This document shows positions 27,545 through 39,210 of a DNA stretch of 64,000 nucleotides, one piece after another. This stretch comes from Chrysoperla carnea (taxonomy: Eukaryota; Arthropoda; Insecta; Neuroptera; Chrysopidae), in the NCBI RefSeq assembly GCF_905475395.1, contig NC_058337.1, forward strand, positions 133,817,960 through 133,881,959, in the 5' to 3' direction. The translations under genes were made by a program, and so were the position numbers. The notes under the pieces were generated by a model. That model saw only the letters and a program-made list of their open reading frames with translations, made no database searches and was not told where the DNA came from. Each line of letters opens with the position of its first letter. The stretch's first letter is position 1.

Positions 27545-30500
27545 TCATTTTGTTTCTAAACATTTTGTTCCAGCTTTTCCTAATCCAAAAGGTGATTTTG
27601 TTGCTGTTCGAAGGTAATAATTGCCGATTTTGCTGGGAAACAAAACTTATTATTATCTAGAATTTCGTTATAAACGAATTAAAACCTATCGTTTACATGT
27701 TCAAAACTTCAAGGAAATTTAAAACGTCTAAATATATGAAAGAAACTGTATGGAAATTTTGGTTGATGATTGACCTGAAAATGTTAGTGAATTATGAGCT
27801 TTTGAAAAACATAGGGAAAGCGTATTTCAGTATCGGTCAGGGAAAATTAGTTCCTGGAATTGAATACTCAAGATCTGACTCCTCGTCGATACCTTGGAAA
27901 ATATTCTTCAAAATCTACTTTTTCGAAGATTGACTTAGTGAATGAGCTTGTAGCAGAATATTTAGCTAATAGAGATTTCCGTGTTTGTCGAACAGGAGAG
28001 TTCCGAATTATAAAGTCACCGAAAACAGTTGTGGAAATTAACAAAGGAGAAGTTTAAATTAGCATGGAAAATTAAGGGAATTTTATAAGAATAATTAAAA
28101 CCGCTATCCTAAAATTATTCATATTTCAGAAGAAAATTACCCCGTTAATGAAGGCTCCAAGATAGCTGTATCTTTCGTGTTACCATTTACATCCAATTTA
28201 ACTCCGATAAATGATTTTGATTGTATTGCTTCCGCCCAATAAACACAAGACCTTTCATGACTACAAAAATCTAAAAATTGAGAAAATTTGAATAAGATAA
28301 AATAGTTACTCTGCCGGGAAAGGGAACGAAGCAGTCGGCTCAAAGTCACGAAAGGAATTTTTTCAAACGAACCTCGCTCAAGCCGAAGGTAAAGGAAGTC
28401 ATATGTTCCAAATCAAGGACTTTCTATTTTAAGTCCAATCGTTTTTTACGGGAAGTAAGTATGCGACCGGAAAAGAACTATGAGCAGTTATCATAGAAGG
28501 TAGATCCGCTAGCTGATGGACCTCATGACTCTTTCCTGGTGTATCCGACTTAATTGTAGAATTTAATGATAGTCGTCTCTGGCGTCGTAAGAGGCATGTA
28601 GCTTCATATGCTTACAGAAGTATCCGTCGCCAAGGCACATCCTTTCCTCCAGGTGATGGATTTAAAAGAAATCGAACAAAGTACCTTACTATTTAAATTT
28701 ATTACCTGTTGATCGTCCAGAAAATGGTATGAAATGTGACGGGCATCCAGGTTGAATACGTCGACCATAATTTGGGAAAAAATTAATATCACCTCCTGGA
28801 CTATTGGTACCATATATACCACCATCGGTTATTATTTCAATAACATATTGGGCGTTACCAGTTGCTAATGGTATGGCGAAACCTTGATCGAATAACGGTC
28901 CTGCTGGATCTAAACCAATAATTTTTGATATTTTGGTTTTTGTATATCGACCAACTGTACCGGCAATATGTGCCCCTAATGAGTGTCCAACGAATACTAT
29001 TCGATCTGGAGACACACCCAAGTCCATTAATTTATTTACATCATTTGCTACAGCTTGTCCTATCTGATTTAGAATATTTAATATTTACGTCATGGATAAG
29101 AATGTATGGCATTGCCGCAAATTAACCCAATTCTCATAACGTAAAGCTAAGTTCAAAATTTTGAATTTTTATACCATGTATATATGAAATATACATGGTA
29201 TATTAAGTTTAGTCCCAAGTTTGTAACGCTTAAAAATATTGATGCTAAAAAAATTTTGATATAGGTGTTCATAAAATCACCTAATTAGTCCATTTCCGTA
29301 TGTCTGTCCGTCTGTCTGTCAACACGATAACTCAAGAACCAAAAAATATATCAAGCTGAAATTTTTATAGCGTGCTTAGGACGTAAAAAGTAAGGTCGAG
29401 TTCGAAAATGAGCAACATGGGTCAACTGGGTCTTGGGTCCGTTGGACCCATGTTGTAAACGGTTAGAGATAGAACAAAAGTTTAAATGTAAAAAATGTTC
29501 CTTATAAAAAAATAAACAACTTTTGTTTGAAACATTTTTTCGTAAACATCACTGTCTATACATGGTATTTCAACAGTTAACTCAGTCAATTGTTTGTTTT
29601 CACTTGTTTCAAAATAAAAATATTTTGTAGTTTTAAGCAAAAAAGTACTCTGCAATTTTTATACCATGCATATATGTAATATGCAAGGTATACTAAGTTT
29701 AGTCCCAAATTTGTAACGCTTAAAAATATTAATGCTGTGAACAAAATTTTGGTATAGATGTTTATAAAATCACCTAATTAGTCCATTTTCGGTTGTCTGT
29801 CTGTCTGTCCATCTATGTCCGTCTGTCTGCCAACACGATAACTGAAAAACGAAAAAAGATATCAAGCTGAAATTTTTACAGCGTACTCAGGACGTAAAAA
29901 GTAAGGTCAAGGTCAAATGAGCAACATAGGTCAATTGGGACTTGACCTATGGGTCCGTAGGACCCATTTTGTAAACCGTTAGAGGTAGAACAAAAGTTTA
30001 AATGTAAAAAATCTTCCTTATCAAACAACAAATAAACAACTTTTGTTTGAAGCATTTTTTCGTAAACATCACTGTTTACCCGTGATGGCGCAAATTAGGC
30101 GTAAATTTTATAGTATGTATTATATGGGAATATCAGTTACGTATATGTGACATGTATGTATGTGGAATGTGATAGAGTAATCAACACTGTCTATATGCAT
30201 GGTATTTCAACAATTAACTCAGTCAATTGTTTGTTTTCACTTGTTTCTCTAGACGCGTAGTCGAAATAAAAATTCTTGAAAAGTTAAGAATGTATTTTTT
30301 GGTTTTTATGAAAAATGTGTTATTTTTTCAATCTCTGTGGGAATTTGCTTAGCTAACGCAGCATAGCTTGGGGTATGAAAAAAAGAATGAGTTATTTTGC
30401 GGTGAGAATAAGTAAATTTAAAAAAACAACCGTTGGAACATTTTGCACTGCTTCAATATAAGATGCATCTGACTTTGATATTAATAGATATTCACATTCG

Positions 30501-30680
30501 ATAACATTATAATCTTTTGTTTTCAAGTAACTTTCAATAATTGCATTGATACAAGTGTAATTAATTTTTTGGCGATATCCCCCAAATATTAACACTGTTG
30601 TTTTATCCAGACTAAAAGCCGTATGTTGTGGAATTTTATCGATACTTTTTTGGCTAAATTCTGCATACTTATTGCTCACA
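27545..30680 (-). CDS. Lipase A: pancreatic-lipase/PLA1-like protein, 5' end not found
   Basis: Secreted-type alpha/beta-hydrolase of the insect pancreatic-lipase-related/phospholipase A1 family. Exons found: 30680-30431, 29063-28706, 28270-28141, 27632-27545 (275 codons plus stop). The last three junction phases equal those of lipase C. Catalytic residues are all visible: Ser in FVGHSLGAHIAG, Asp in GLDPAGP, His in DFCSHERSCVYWAEA. QPGCPSHFIPF follows the loop region, and the C-terminus is IGNYYLRTATKSPFGLG. The exon at 30431 uses a weaker donor, GTTGTT. The family's VDW-type motif reads IECEY here. The first coding base continues a codon from an upstream exon (phase 2). The signal-peptide and short second exons expected between 30681 and 33349 were not recognised. 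It could therefore be a gene with diverged 5' exons or a 5'-truncated copy. Confidence 0.82.
29166..29609 (+). repeat. Family-1 hairpin repeat, 3'-shortened copy
   Basis: In the large lipase A intron. It has the start hairpin, the GGGTCC/GGACCC hairpin (loop GTT instead of GTA) and the end hairpin. A deletion joins GTAAACATCACTGT directly to the CTATACATGGTATTTCAACA end segment, removing about 130 bp. Confidence 0.85.
29656..30246 (+). repeat. Family-1 hairpin repeat, full-length copy
   Basis: Same orientation as, and only 46 bp after, the previous copy. All four hairpins are present. The start hairpin carries a T-to-C change on the left arm and the matching A-to-G change on the right arm (ATGCATAT / ATATGCA), which preserves that base pair, although the right arm also has one unpaired change. 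Confidence 0.85.
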
Positions 30681-33349
30681 CTAAAAAATACATTTAAATT
30701 TACATGGTTTAAATTTTTAAATCAATATAAACTCGATAAGACCAAAAAATATCTGAACAATATTGTGAGGATATATGTGAAAATATCCATAGAACGAAAA
30801 TTATCGAAAAGAAAAATACTATCATTTATTGTTTTACACAAAATTTTTAAGGAACCAATCTGTCAGGCGCGTGCATGAATTATTCAAAGGGAGGGGTTCA
30901 AACTTTTATTCATCATGTTGGGTCATAAAGTCAATATAAACAAGAAACTCTTTTTTCGAGTGAGAGAACATTTTACTACGTCAAAATATTATATTCAGCC
31001 ACTATTTTCCAATAAGTGATCTCTGTGAAGTACAGAAAAAACTTTCCTAAAACTCTGCGCATCGATCTGTACACATCGCGCGGTGTATATTGAGCGTTCA
31101 TTCGTCGCTGTTGTCACAGGAAAAACTCAAAGAACGAGAAGCATTTTTTAGACATTTGGAAACGCATCTTTATTGCAAATGTCAAGTGTTTCGAGTAGTT
31201 TTTTGACATTGATTTTCAGCCCGGTAATGTGTTGATATTCTTATCATTTTAACGTTAAGAGCATTATTATTATACTCTCATTTTCGTTTTCAATAATTTC
31301 ATTGCGTGATTTTTACACAAAAAGGTATGAATTTATTTGGTCAACTGTTTCAGGACCAAAAACTTGATTAAGTTTTACTTGCCCATGAATTTCAAAATTT
31401 AATTGAGTTGTACTTGCGCATGATTTCTGTAGTTTTAAAAATCATAGAACGCACCTAATAAATTCAATAGAAGTTGAAAAAGGCCCGGAAATTTAAAAAA
31501 AAAGTGCGTCAGATTGAGAAAATTGACAACGACCAGTATAAATTTTGATTCAGTTTCACTTTAAGAGAATGATTTGACTTGGATATGGACGTGGGGGACA
31601 TTAACGAGATCAAAAATTTCAATAATTTTTTATAATTTGCAATCAGGACTTCACATAGTTTTTTGTAAAATAATTGTCGATAATTTTCGTTATATGGATA
31701 TTTTTACGTGTTCCTAATCCATTTCTCAAAACGGCGATATTAATTATTTCCCTTTTTCTACTTTCCGACAAAGATAAAAAACTTCTTGTTCCAAAATTGT
31801 CCAAATAATTACTTGCTTTTACGAGTTTTTCTTAGACTATGTTCTCTATTTGAGTTTTAAACGATGAAAATTTATTACGTATAAAATAAATATCGAATGT
31901 CAGCTGGAAATTTAATCGAACCTGCAATATAATATTATATGTTTAGGAAATTAAATTATTATTACATTTTGACTGAATATTCGTACCGGATGTTATAGTA
32001 TCGAAAACAATTTTGCTCATATATTTGAAGGGCATTTAATATTATTAATTTGTCAACAAAGGCCCAAAAGCGCTCGCTACATTTCAAATGTAAAATTTAA
32101 ATAATTGTTGAAAACGGTAATCATGGTAATGAAAAAAAATTTGGATGATTCTACAAAGGTAGTCGATACAAGGTCATATGATACCATTAGCATATGAGAT
32201 TATTTATATAGCTACTTAAATTCTGTAATGAGAAACTTCTCAAAGTAAAGTTATAGGTTTTTCATTATTAAAAACGATTTTCGAGATTCGTACTCTCTCA
32301 CAGCACTTTGCATCATTTATATGTAACGAAGGTGGATGGTATCACGTACACCTTTGGTGTATTCTCAAATGAGTTCGTAGTATACTATGGGGAGGAAAAA
32401 GGATCATTCGCATGGATTGGATGTTTATTATCGGGAATGTATTTAAGTGCGGGTAAATTATATATTCATTTTTTAAATTCTTAAATCCTTAAAGTTGATC
32501 TAAATTGAATCCATTTTACTATTAGACCAATTGTTTCAGAGATATTGTCTAAAATTGTTCTGAAATTGACTTTATCTTAGAAATTACAAGTCCAATCGTC
32601 AAATTGATCCGATTTTTGTAATTTTTGGGTCGAAATTACTTTATATATTGAGTTTTACCAAATCCCGAAATAAAAATTTTAATTTCATTTTTTCGATTTT
32701 TTTCTAAGGGGTAGAAAGAAAATTGCAAAAAAAAAATGAGCAGAAATTTTGATACCCCAATTACAAAAATTGGATCTATTTTAATATAAAACATTTTTTA
32801 TTCACTAAACGAGAAATTAACTTTCCCGTACTGTTATTTGTGTTATTTCTCGGTTCATTTAAATACCAGAAAACATGTTTTCTTGCATCAAAACGCTACT
32901 TGTAAATCGCTATTATTTAACAATTTCAGAAAACAAATTTTTTTTAGAATTTAGTTTTTATTTGAAGTTGTTAGTCCATACATTGGAAGAGCGGCGGAAA
33001 AAATGTTCATACCAAACTATGTGCTGTACATACGCTATTCCAGTAGGCCTAAAAATTATTAAATGTTATGGTTATTCGGGAAATTTGTTGATAAATACAT
33101 ATTAAGCTAGTATTTTTAAAAGTAGAGTGGACAATTGTAATTTGATAATGGAACTAACCGAACGGGCATAACGACAAAAGGGGCTTACTAAGTTGGAAAA
33201 CTCAAAATTTGGAAGTTAACAGTTTGAATCTAATTTTACTACATTTACGACCTGACAATTTTTCTCTTTGTTTTTGCAAAAACATTTGCGATTGTAGGCA
33301 CCCATAACATTTTAGCTATCTAGTAGCTATAAATATTCTCAATACTCAC
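30681..33349. other. Region between lipases A and B
   Basis: 2.7 kb, AT-rich. It should hold the missing 5' exons of lipase A and the last exon of lipase B (both minus strand), but I could not identify either with confidence. The only protein-like segment is the plus-strand SLC16-like exon at 32332-32449. Confidence 0.5.
32332..32449 (+). pseudogene. Isolated SLC16/monocarboxylate-transporter-like exon
   Basis: One open segment of about 39 codons between a possible acceptor (AG at 32330-32331) and a donor GTAAAT (32450). It reads VDGITYTFGVFSNEF, then YYGEEKGSFAWIGCLLSGMYLSAG. This matches the end of TM1, the loop and TM2 of the SLC16 family (usual pattern DG.SYSFGVF..EF..YF.E.KG.TAWIGSL). 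No preceding exon with the DGGWGW motif and no later transporter exon was found. The next segment that would read GPIVSEIL lies at about 32522 but is one base out of phase with this donor. It is either a lone remnant or one exon of a gene whose other exons I missed. The opposite-strand lipases overlap its neighbourhood. Confidence 0.5.
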
Positions 33350-35992
33350 CGTGTGCTTAGGTCAATAGTTACTGGTATGAATCCGGTACAATTTGAGTCC
33401 TGTGAGGTATAAATTCCATTATTGTTGCATATATAGCCTGTAAATGCCTCGTTATGTTTAATTAAATCAGCCCAATAAAATATTGAAGAGCCATGACTGC
33501 AAAAATCTAAAAGTTTCAAAAAGTTTGTATATTTTGTGGTATTTTTTACAAAAAGATAAGTATTGTAATGAGTCAGGAATTGTGGGGGTGATTATGGACG
33601 GGTCTTTTCTATAGACAACGGCATTAATTCTGACATCTAAGGTGAATGTGTGAATAACAAACATGGTTTCCATGGAGACGAAATATATGAAAATGTGTAG
33701 TTATGGGTGCTGTGAAAATAAGAAAACAGCTCTATACGGGCAGTCATTATGAACGGACGCTATTTCAGGGCAGTGCTAAAAGTAGTTATTGGATAATTGT
33801 TAAATATATTTGTTGGAAGTATATTTGGAAATCAAGATTGTAAATTGATTTTTGTTATAAATAATTAATGTACCTTTGTGTTAAATATTAAAATATAGCA
33901 AAGTTTTCAAAGAATCCACCTAGTGTTGGAAAGTTTTCAAAGAATTCACCACGTGGGGTAGGCCGTTACAGTCTATTCGCCATTCGGGTATAATGTATCT
34001 TAAGAAATATTCTCCTGAGGATAAATGTGATTGGAATCGGATAAAAGGTTATCAAGACTTGAAAAAAATTATTTTTTTCCTTTTCTTACTGATCAGTTTT
34101 AATAAATCAAAGTAAATTTCTGATTTATTTTACGAACACGAAATGAAGAGCACTAGCGAATTAAATATATTAACAAAAAACATAATTATGACCCAAAATT
34201 AAGGTGCAGAAAACTTCCTTACAAATGGATAAAATTTTCTTTAATTACCTGACGCTACCAATGGAATATTGATAAGAGGGCATCCTGGTTGTATTCTGTG
34301 CCCACCATTTACAATAATATCCAGATCAGCATCAGTTAGCGTGGTTCCATAACCACCCATATCTGTATGAATAGCAACCGTATATTCAGCAGCACCTTTG
34401 GAGAAATGTGGACGATCACTTCTAAAACCAGGACCAGCTGGATCTAATCCTACAATTCTCGGTATTGGTGTTCTCAAATTCTGGCCAAGAGAGCTAGCCA
34501 TTTGTGCACCTAATGAAACGCCTATTATTTCTATCGATTCGTGAACGATTCCATTATCAATAAATTTTTGCAAATATGTGGCAATAGCTTTTCCAACCTA
34601 GAATTAAAACATTTAATGCATACCTTATGGTATTGCTAATGTTATTGCTAATACTTTTAATTCGTATACTCTTTTTTAACATTGCCAGTAATGGGAGCCA
34701 ATTCTCTTCTATCTTATACTCTTTGCTTTAAACAAGGCCATTAACGGTGTTACTGTTATTCGATCATACACGGTTCTGAAGGTCTAATTGAGGTTCTGGC
34801 GAACACTGTTGATATGTCAGGATTCCAGTGGAGTGCTAAATTAGAATTTCAGTAACGTACTTACATAATAACTATCTCGAGCAGCGTCAAAATAATTAAC
34901 ATTCATCGCATATTTTGTCCAATCAATTTCCAAAGTATTGTACAAATTTGTGTCCAAGTAACTTTTGATTAATACGGTTGTAATGAAAGCGTTAGGCATT
35001 TGCATGTATCCAGGACAATAAAACATGGTAGTCTTGTTGCATGCAAAAGAATCTTGACTTAAAAGTGACATAATTTCGGTTAACGGTATTATTTCATATT
35101 CCATCGATGTGGTTCTGAAATAAGTACATTTTATTTAAAAGTTGATAGTAATAAATCGTTTTAGTATAAGAGTAATTAGCTGTAGTATCACGAATATTCG
35201 GTATTTGATCGAATACTGTATTTGAATTTAATCAATCTGCTAAAAAAGGAAAATGAAATAAACCTCTTACTTTTTGCTAAAAGTTGGTGAAATGTGTTTC
35301 TTAGGTGCCAAGTATCATTCGTAAACCACGAGTTAGTTGCCCAAATGTTTCTATTTGTTAGTAAACAAAATATAATTAAATTAAACGGTCCAATTGAAGT
35401 TGGCTTAAAAAATTAATAAATAGGCAACTTGTATTACATGTATGTTATACATAGTATATGTTACACACACGTTTATACGTTAATTGTTAGATACATTTTT
35501 GTTGTTAAAAAATAAAGGGGTGTATACGCTTTTAAAAGTATATAAAGGGTCTGTGGTGTATATCATATACGTAATACAAGTTGCCTATTTTTAAGTCAAA
35601 ATATAGGTTGTTTCATTAATTAACAATTAATTGTTTATCAGGAAATAGAAACATTTGCGAAATAAGCTCAAGGTTTATGAATGATAATTGCAACTAAGAA
35701 ACACATTCCCACAAGTTTTAGCAAAAAGTTCATTTTCTTTAATCTGTTACACCTTTGATTGCCTACTATTTATATAATTACTTACCCATTGTAGAATAAT
35801 AAATTAATATCCGATGCAACTAAAAATTAAAAAACAAAATTTTTATAAAATAATTTTAAAAAAAAGTAAATAACCAAAAAAATTTCTCTCACTTTCATGT
35901 ATAGATTTCATATGATTTGTTCTTTGCGAAAATACTATAAAGAATATTGTTGAAAAAATAAGAATATTGCAGTGAAACAGAAAAATGTTCAT
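33350..35992 (-). CDS. Lipase B: pancreatic-lipase/PLA1-like protein (5 exons found, last exon uncertain)
   Basis: Second gene of the array. Exons 35992-35893, 35819-35786, 35114-34865, 34597-34249 and 33506-33350 give 296 codons plus 2 nt. Signal peptide MNIFLFHCNILIFSTIFFIV; the short second exon ends LLFYNG; the third exon includes SYLDTNLYNTLEIDWTKYAM. Catalytic Ser is in IIGVSLGAQM, Asp in GLDPAGPGF, His in DFCSHGSSIFYWAD. The nucleophile elbow reads GVSLG where A and C have GHSLG. Exon phases are 1, 2, 0, 1, 2, the same as in lipase C. After the fifth exon the donor GTGAGT is good, and unspliced reading hits TGA at once (STR then stop). A final exon like YYLRT...PFGLG was not found downstream. 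A foldback element of 500 bp sits in intron 2. Confidence 0.85.
35245..35743. repeat. Foldback repeat in lipase B intron 2
   Basis: Inverted arms: GGAAAATGAA, TTTTTGCTAAAAGTTG, GAAATGTGTTTCTTAG on the left and their complements at 35690-35740; internally ATAGGCAACTTGTATTAC pairs with GTAATACAAGTTGCCTAT. A second copy lies at 43378-43760, upstream of lipase C. Confidence 0.75.
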
Positions 35993-37318
35993 ATTTACGC
36001 TAATCGATTAAACGTTTTAAAAATATAAGAAAAAAAATTTTGAATTCAAATTGATTTTAGCAATTTATTACGATAATATATAAGAATAAATGACTTCCAT
36101 TTTTATTAAAAAAAAGTTTGTATGTTATGTTTTGAGAAAATAAAAATTCATTTAGAATTGAATACTTTTTAAAATTTAATTATTTTGGATAGAATATATT
36201 TTGGGAACTAGCAACAGATTTTTGTGCCCATCACCTCGGCCAGTTTTCTTTTATCTGGTCAACAAAACTCTTTTCGTTGAGCAGAAAAAAAATCAAAAAG
36301 AAATTGTTAATTTTTGACCCTTAATTTGTTCATAAAAATTTAACGGTCAAAGATAGGTCGCAACTAATTCCAAACGACGTATTTTGTTAAAATCTTAATT
36401 TTTTGGCTCACAACTTCATCCGACATTACGTTTTCCTTAAAAAGTTATAAAACATCAAAAACAATGAAAATTATCACACAAAATTATAATTTTTAAGATT
36501 GAAGTTATGGTTTTTTTATCACTATCGTATTCAGTGCATTTTTAAAAAATATAAAAATAGCCAATAAACTAGCCTCTTTAAATTTCTGAAATTTAGTCGT
36601 CTCATCTAATAGTACGGGAGTAAAATAATTTGTTTTCCGTGATAACTAAGAATTATTTCTCTAATTTTTTAGAAAATATTTTTACATGCGTATGATTGTT
36701 TTATATGACAGATGATATAATCGCTGGAATCATTGCAGCCATTGAAATCAACATTAAATTTCAAGAGCTTATTGTAATAGTTTTTAAGCAATTTTTAGAA
36801 GTGCACATTAAGGCGGTCAACTTTATAAAATATAAATGTGGGATATTGTTGTGCAGATTCGAGATTTATATATTTGGCTCGTAGGTAATTGAAAAAAACC
36901 AGAATACGTACTTTTTTCTTAAGGGTCCCATTGACACGCAAAGTAATGTTTAGAACTGCATGAAAAACAATTTAGAACAGCTAAAATCGAAAGGATATCA
37001 AAATTACATAATTTTTTTTAGAAAATTAACTGCACACGAAAAAGAGAACGTTTTTTATGTTACACTTTGTTGGGTTTTACCTCCCAACCCGCAAACAAAT
37101 CAGAACGATATAAATAACGTAGTTCCAAAAGTCTACAACAGCTTATTTTTTATCACTTTCTATTAGTCTTTTGAGCAAAAATTTATTCTTTATTATTCGT
37201 AATTCCGTTTGTGTAATTTTTCAAAATCTAATGAGAAAAGAATGAGATATTCCCGGAAGAATGAAATATTTTTTGGGATAAAAATTAGGTAACCTATGTT
37301 ACTCTTCTATCTTTCAGG

Positions 37319-37417
37319 AATCACAAAATATACGCCGTTTCGATGTTCCATTTCATCGAGAAACATTGGGAAACAAACAAATTGTCATTGAGATGATAAA
37401 GATTATGCGATGAGACA
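37319..37417 (+). CDS. Terminal-exon-like segment, unidentified
   Basis: After an excellent acceptor (pyrimidine tract CTCTTCTATCTTTCAG) comes an open stretch of 32 codons ending TGA. It reads ESQNIRRFDVPFHRETLG, then NKQIVIEMIKIMR, with an AATAAA about 60 bp later (37475). Composition and charge pattern look coding. I do not recognise the protein, and no upstream partner exon on this strand could be joined with confidence. It might belong with the SLC16-like exon at 32332, but nothing in the sequence shows this. Confidence 0.3.
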
Positions 37418-38084
37418 TCTTTTTCTGATTACCGATGGAATTCGTTTGATGTTTTAAACAAATACCTTGTTTTAATAAATATCAATTATCCAATTATCAA
37501 ATTCTTAATTGTAATCCAATATTTATAGTTCAATTAATTAATGATTACTAATCAAGGTTATTTTAAAGATGCTTTTATAACGAACGTTATTCGCTCCATT
37601 TCATTAATTCAAGGTTTTTAGATGTATTGAATAAAGAGAACAATAGTAAGGTGAAATCAATAGATTTTTCTGTTTAGTTTTAGTTTCTGTACGGTGTTTC
37701 GGTCGCAATTAACTCCGGGAAGAGTAGCTTTTGTGGATTCAACCGAAGGCCAGAACATTGGATTTCTTAGTGTAGGTATATGTCATATAAAGGAGAAGTC
37801 GAAGAATATCCAATTTCCAGGAAATCCAACTTTCTGACCTACTTTACTCTAAATTAAAATAATTTTTCACACTCACGCTCACATCCTTAATTTTGCCGCC
37901 CTTCGAAATTTCGCTGCCCTAGGCACTAGCCCGTAGTGCCCCAAGTGTAAATCCAACACACGCATGTGAATGAATCTTAAAGTTTTGACCTTAATGGTTT
38001 TTATAATACCTAAAGTATTCTGTTTCACTCAAAATTTTTTGAATGAAATTTATTTTATATTTTTTAATCAAAATGAGAAGTCAG

Positions 38085-38165
38085 TCCACTATCAGGGATT
38101 GAACTTCCGATCTTAGATCTCTCAGTCTTTTTTACTTGGTAATCCATTCGGCCCTGACTATGATT
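38085..38165 (-). repeat. tRNA-derived SINE fragment
   Basis: On the minus strand it contains a B-box-like AGTTCAATCCCTGA after AGATCTAAGATCGGA, and the start CAGGGCCGAATGGATTACC is tRNA-like. It does not fold into a complete tRNA by eye. Confidence 0.4.
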
Positions 38166-38344
38166 ATTGTTTATATTTGCATCGAATTTAATGAAGCGAA
38201 TTTTATTATCAGTGCAACGTGACATATGATTAGTAATTAATTATCAGAATTATGTTATTGTCTTTTTAATATAACTTTAAGAATAAAGACACGTTACATA
38301 TTTGAGTCACTTACATAGAGGTTACATATAGGTATGAGTCACTT

Positions 38345-38575
38345 ACATAGAACAGAAGTGACGGAGCTGGCTACGAGCTAGACCGGATATCTAGAAAGTC
38401 TGGGTTTGAGTGCCGGCTTTTGTCGCAAAAATTGGAAACAAATGTAAAAATTTTGTTTCATAGTAAAGATTTTCTGTACTTTATATTGTAATTTTGAATC
38501 AAAAATATTGTTTCTTTGTGCCTTGATCCTTGTTTCATTGTACCCCCAGATCTGGGGCACAGGGCAATAAAATTT
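38345..38575 (+). repeat. tRNA-derived SINE
   Basis: The tRNA-like head GGAGCTGGCTACGAGCTAGA ... GTCTGGGTTTGAGTGCCGG carries a diverged B box. A body follows with a GC-rich hairpin near its end (ACCCCCAGATCTGGGGCACAGGG) and then AATAAAATTTTTATATTG. Confidence 0.45.
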
Positions 38576-39210
38576 TTATATTGAAGACGTGCTAATAGCT
38601 TTAGTTTGAAACTTATTTTGTGAACAAATAGTTTGAAATTGTAATTTAATAAAGAAAATTTTAATTTTTAATACTTTCCTAAAATCACTCTTTTCTTTTA
38701 CTGTACCTCATAGTCCCCTAATTTAGGAAAAATTCAAGGAGTAAAATTAATTTATAAATTTAATCAAACCTCTTCTTTGAGAAGAAAAAAGAGTGTGTGT
38801 ACTTATGTACACGCGTTAGAAGTTATACTTCTTTCATTCAAAATTAATTATTCATATGAATACTATATTTCACAACCATCGACTTGAACTGGCTCAGGGA
38901 TATAAGTACTATGTAGTGTATAGTATGAACACTCAGTACTGTAACTATATTCAGTGTTGAAAATATATTTTTTTATTATTTCAATTCTGTGGCTAACTTC
39001 ATCATGTCGTTCGTGCGCGCGCAGCTCACAAATTCACTCTCATCCAAACGCGGCAAAAGAAGTATAACTTCAAAAAAAAATTACTTAAAAAATTTATATA
39101 ATTTTAGGAATGTTTTAGGTATTTCATTTACAAAAAAACACAAAACTCAAGAACTATAATTTAAGAATAATAATTTAATAATAATTTTAATACATTTTTT
39201 TTATTACATC

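Larger units (their letters stand above)
35993..39210. other. Region between lipases B and C
   Basis: 3.2 kb, AT-rich. It contains one exon-like segment at 37319-37417 and two tRNA-derived SINE fragments (about 38085-38165 and 38345-38575). A stretch at about 37895-37965 resembles the TIR region of hAT-like small elements (GCCCTAGGCACTAGCCCG). Otherwise nothing was recognised. Confidence 0.5.

Noticed and set aside
31371-31420. Possible short second exon of lipase A (ends ATTCATGG with a GC donor)
   Set aside because: The open reading enters in phase 0 where the family needs phase 1, and resemblance to the B and C exons is weak.
33150-33210. Possible last exon of lipase B (minus strand, ending CPFG)
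   Set aside because: Only the PFG triplet resembles the family; the YYLRT part is missing, so it is likely chance.
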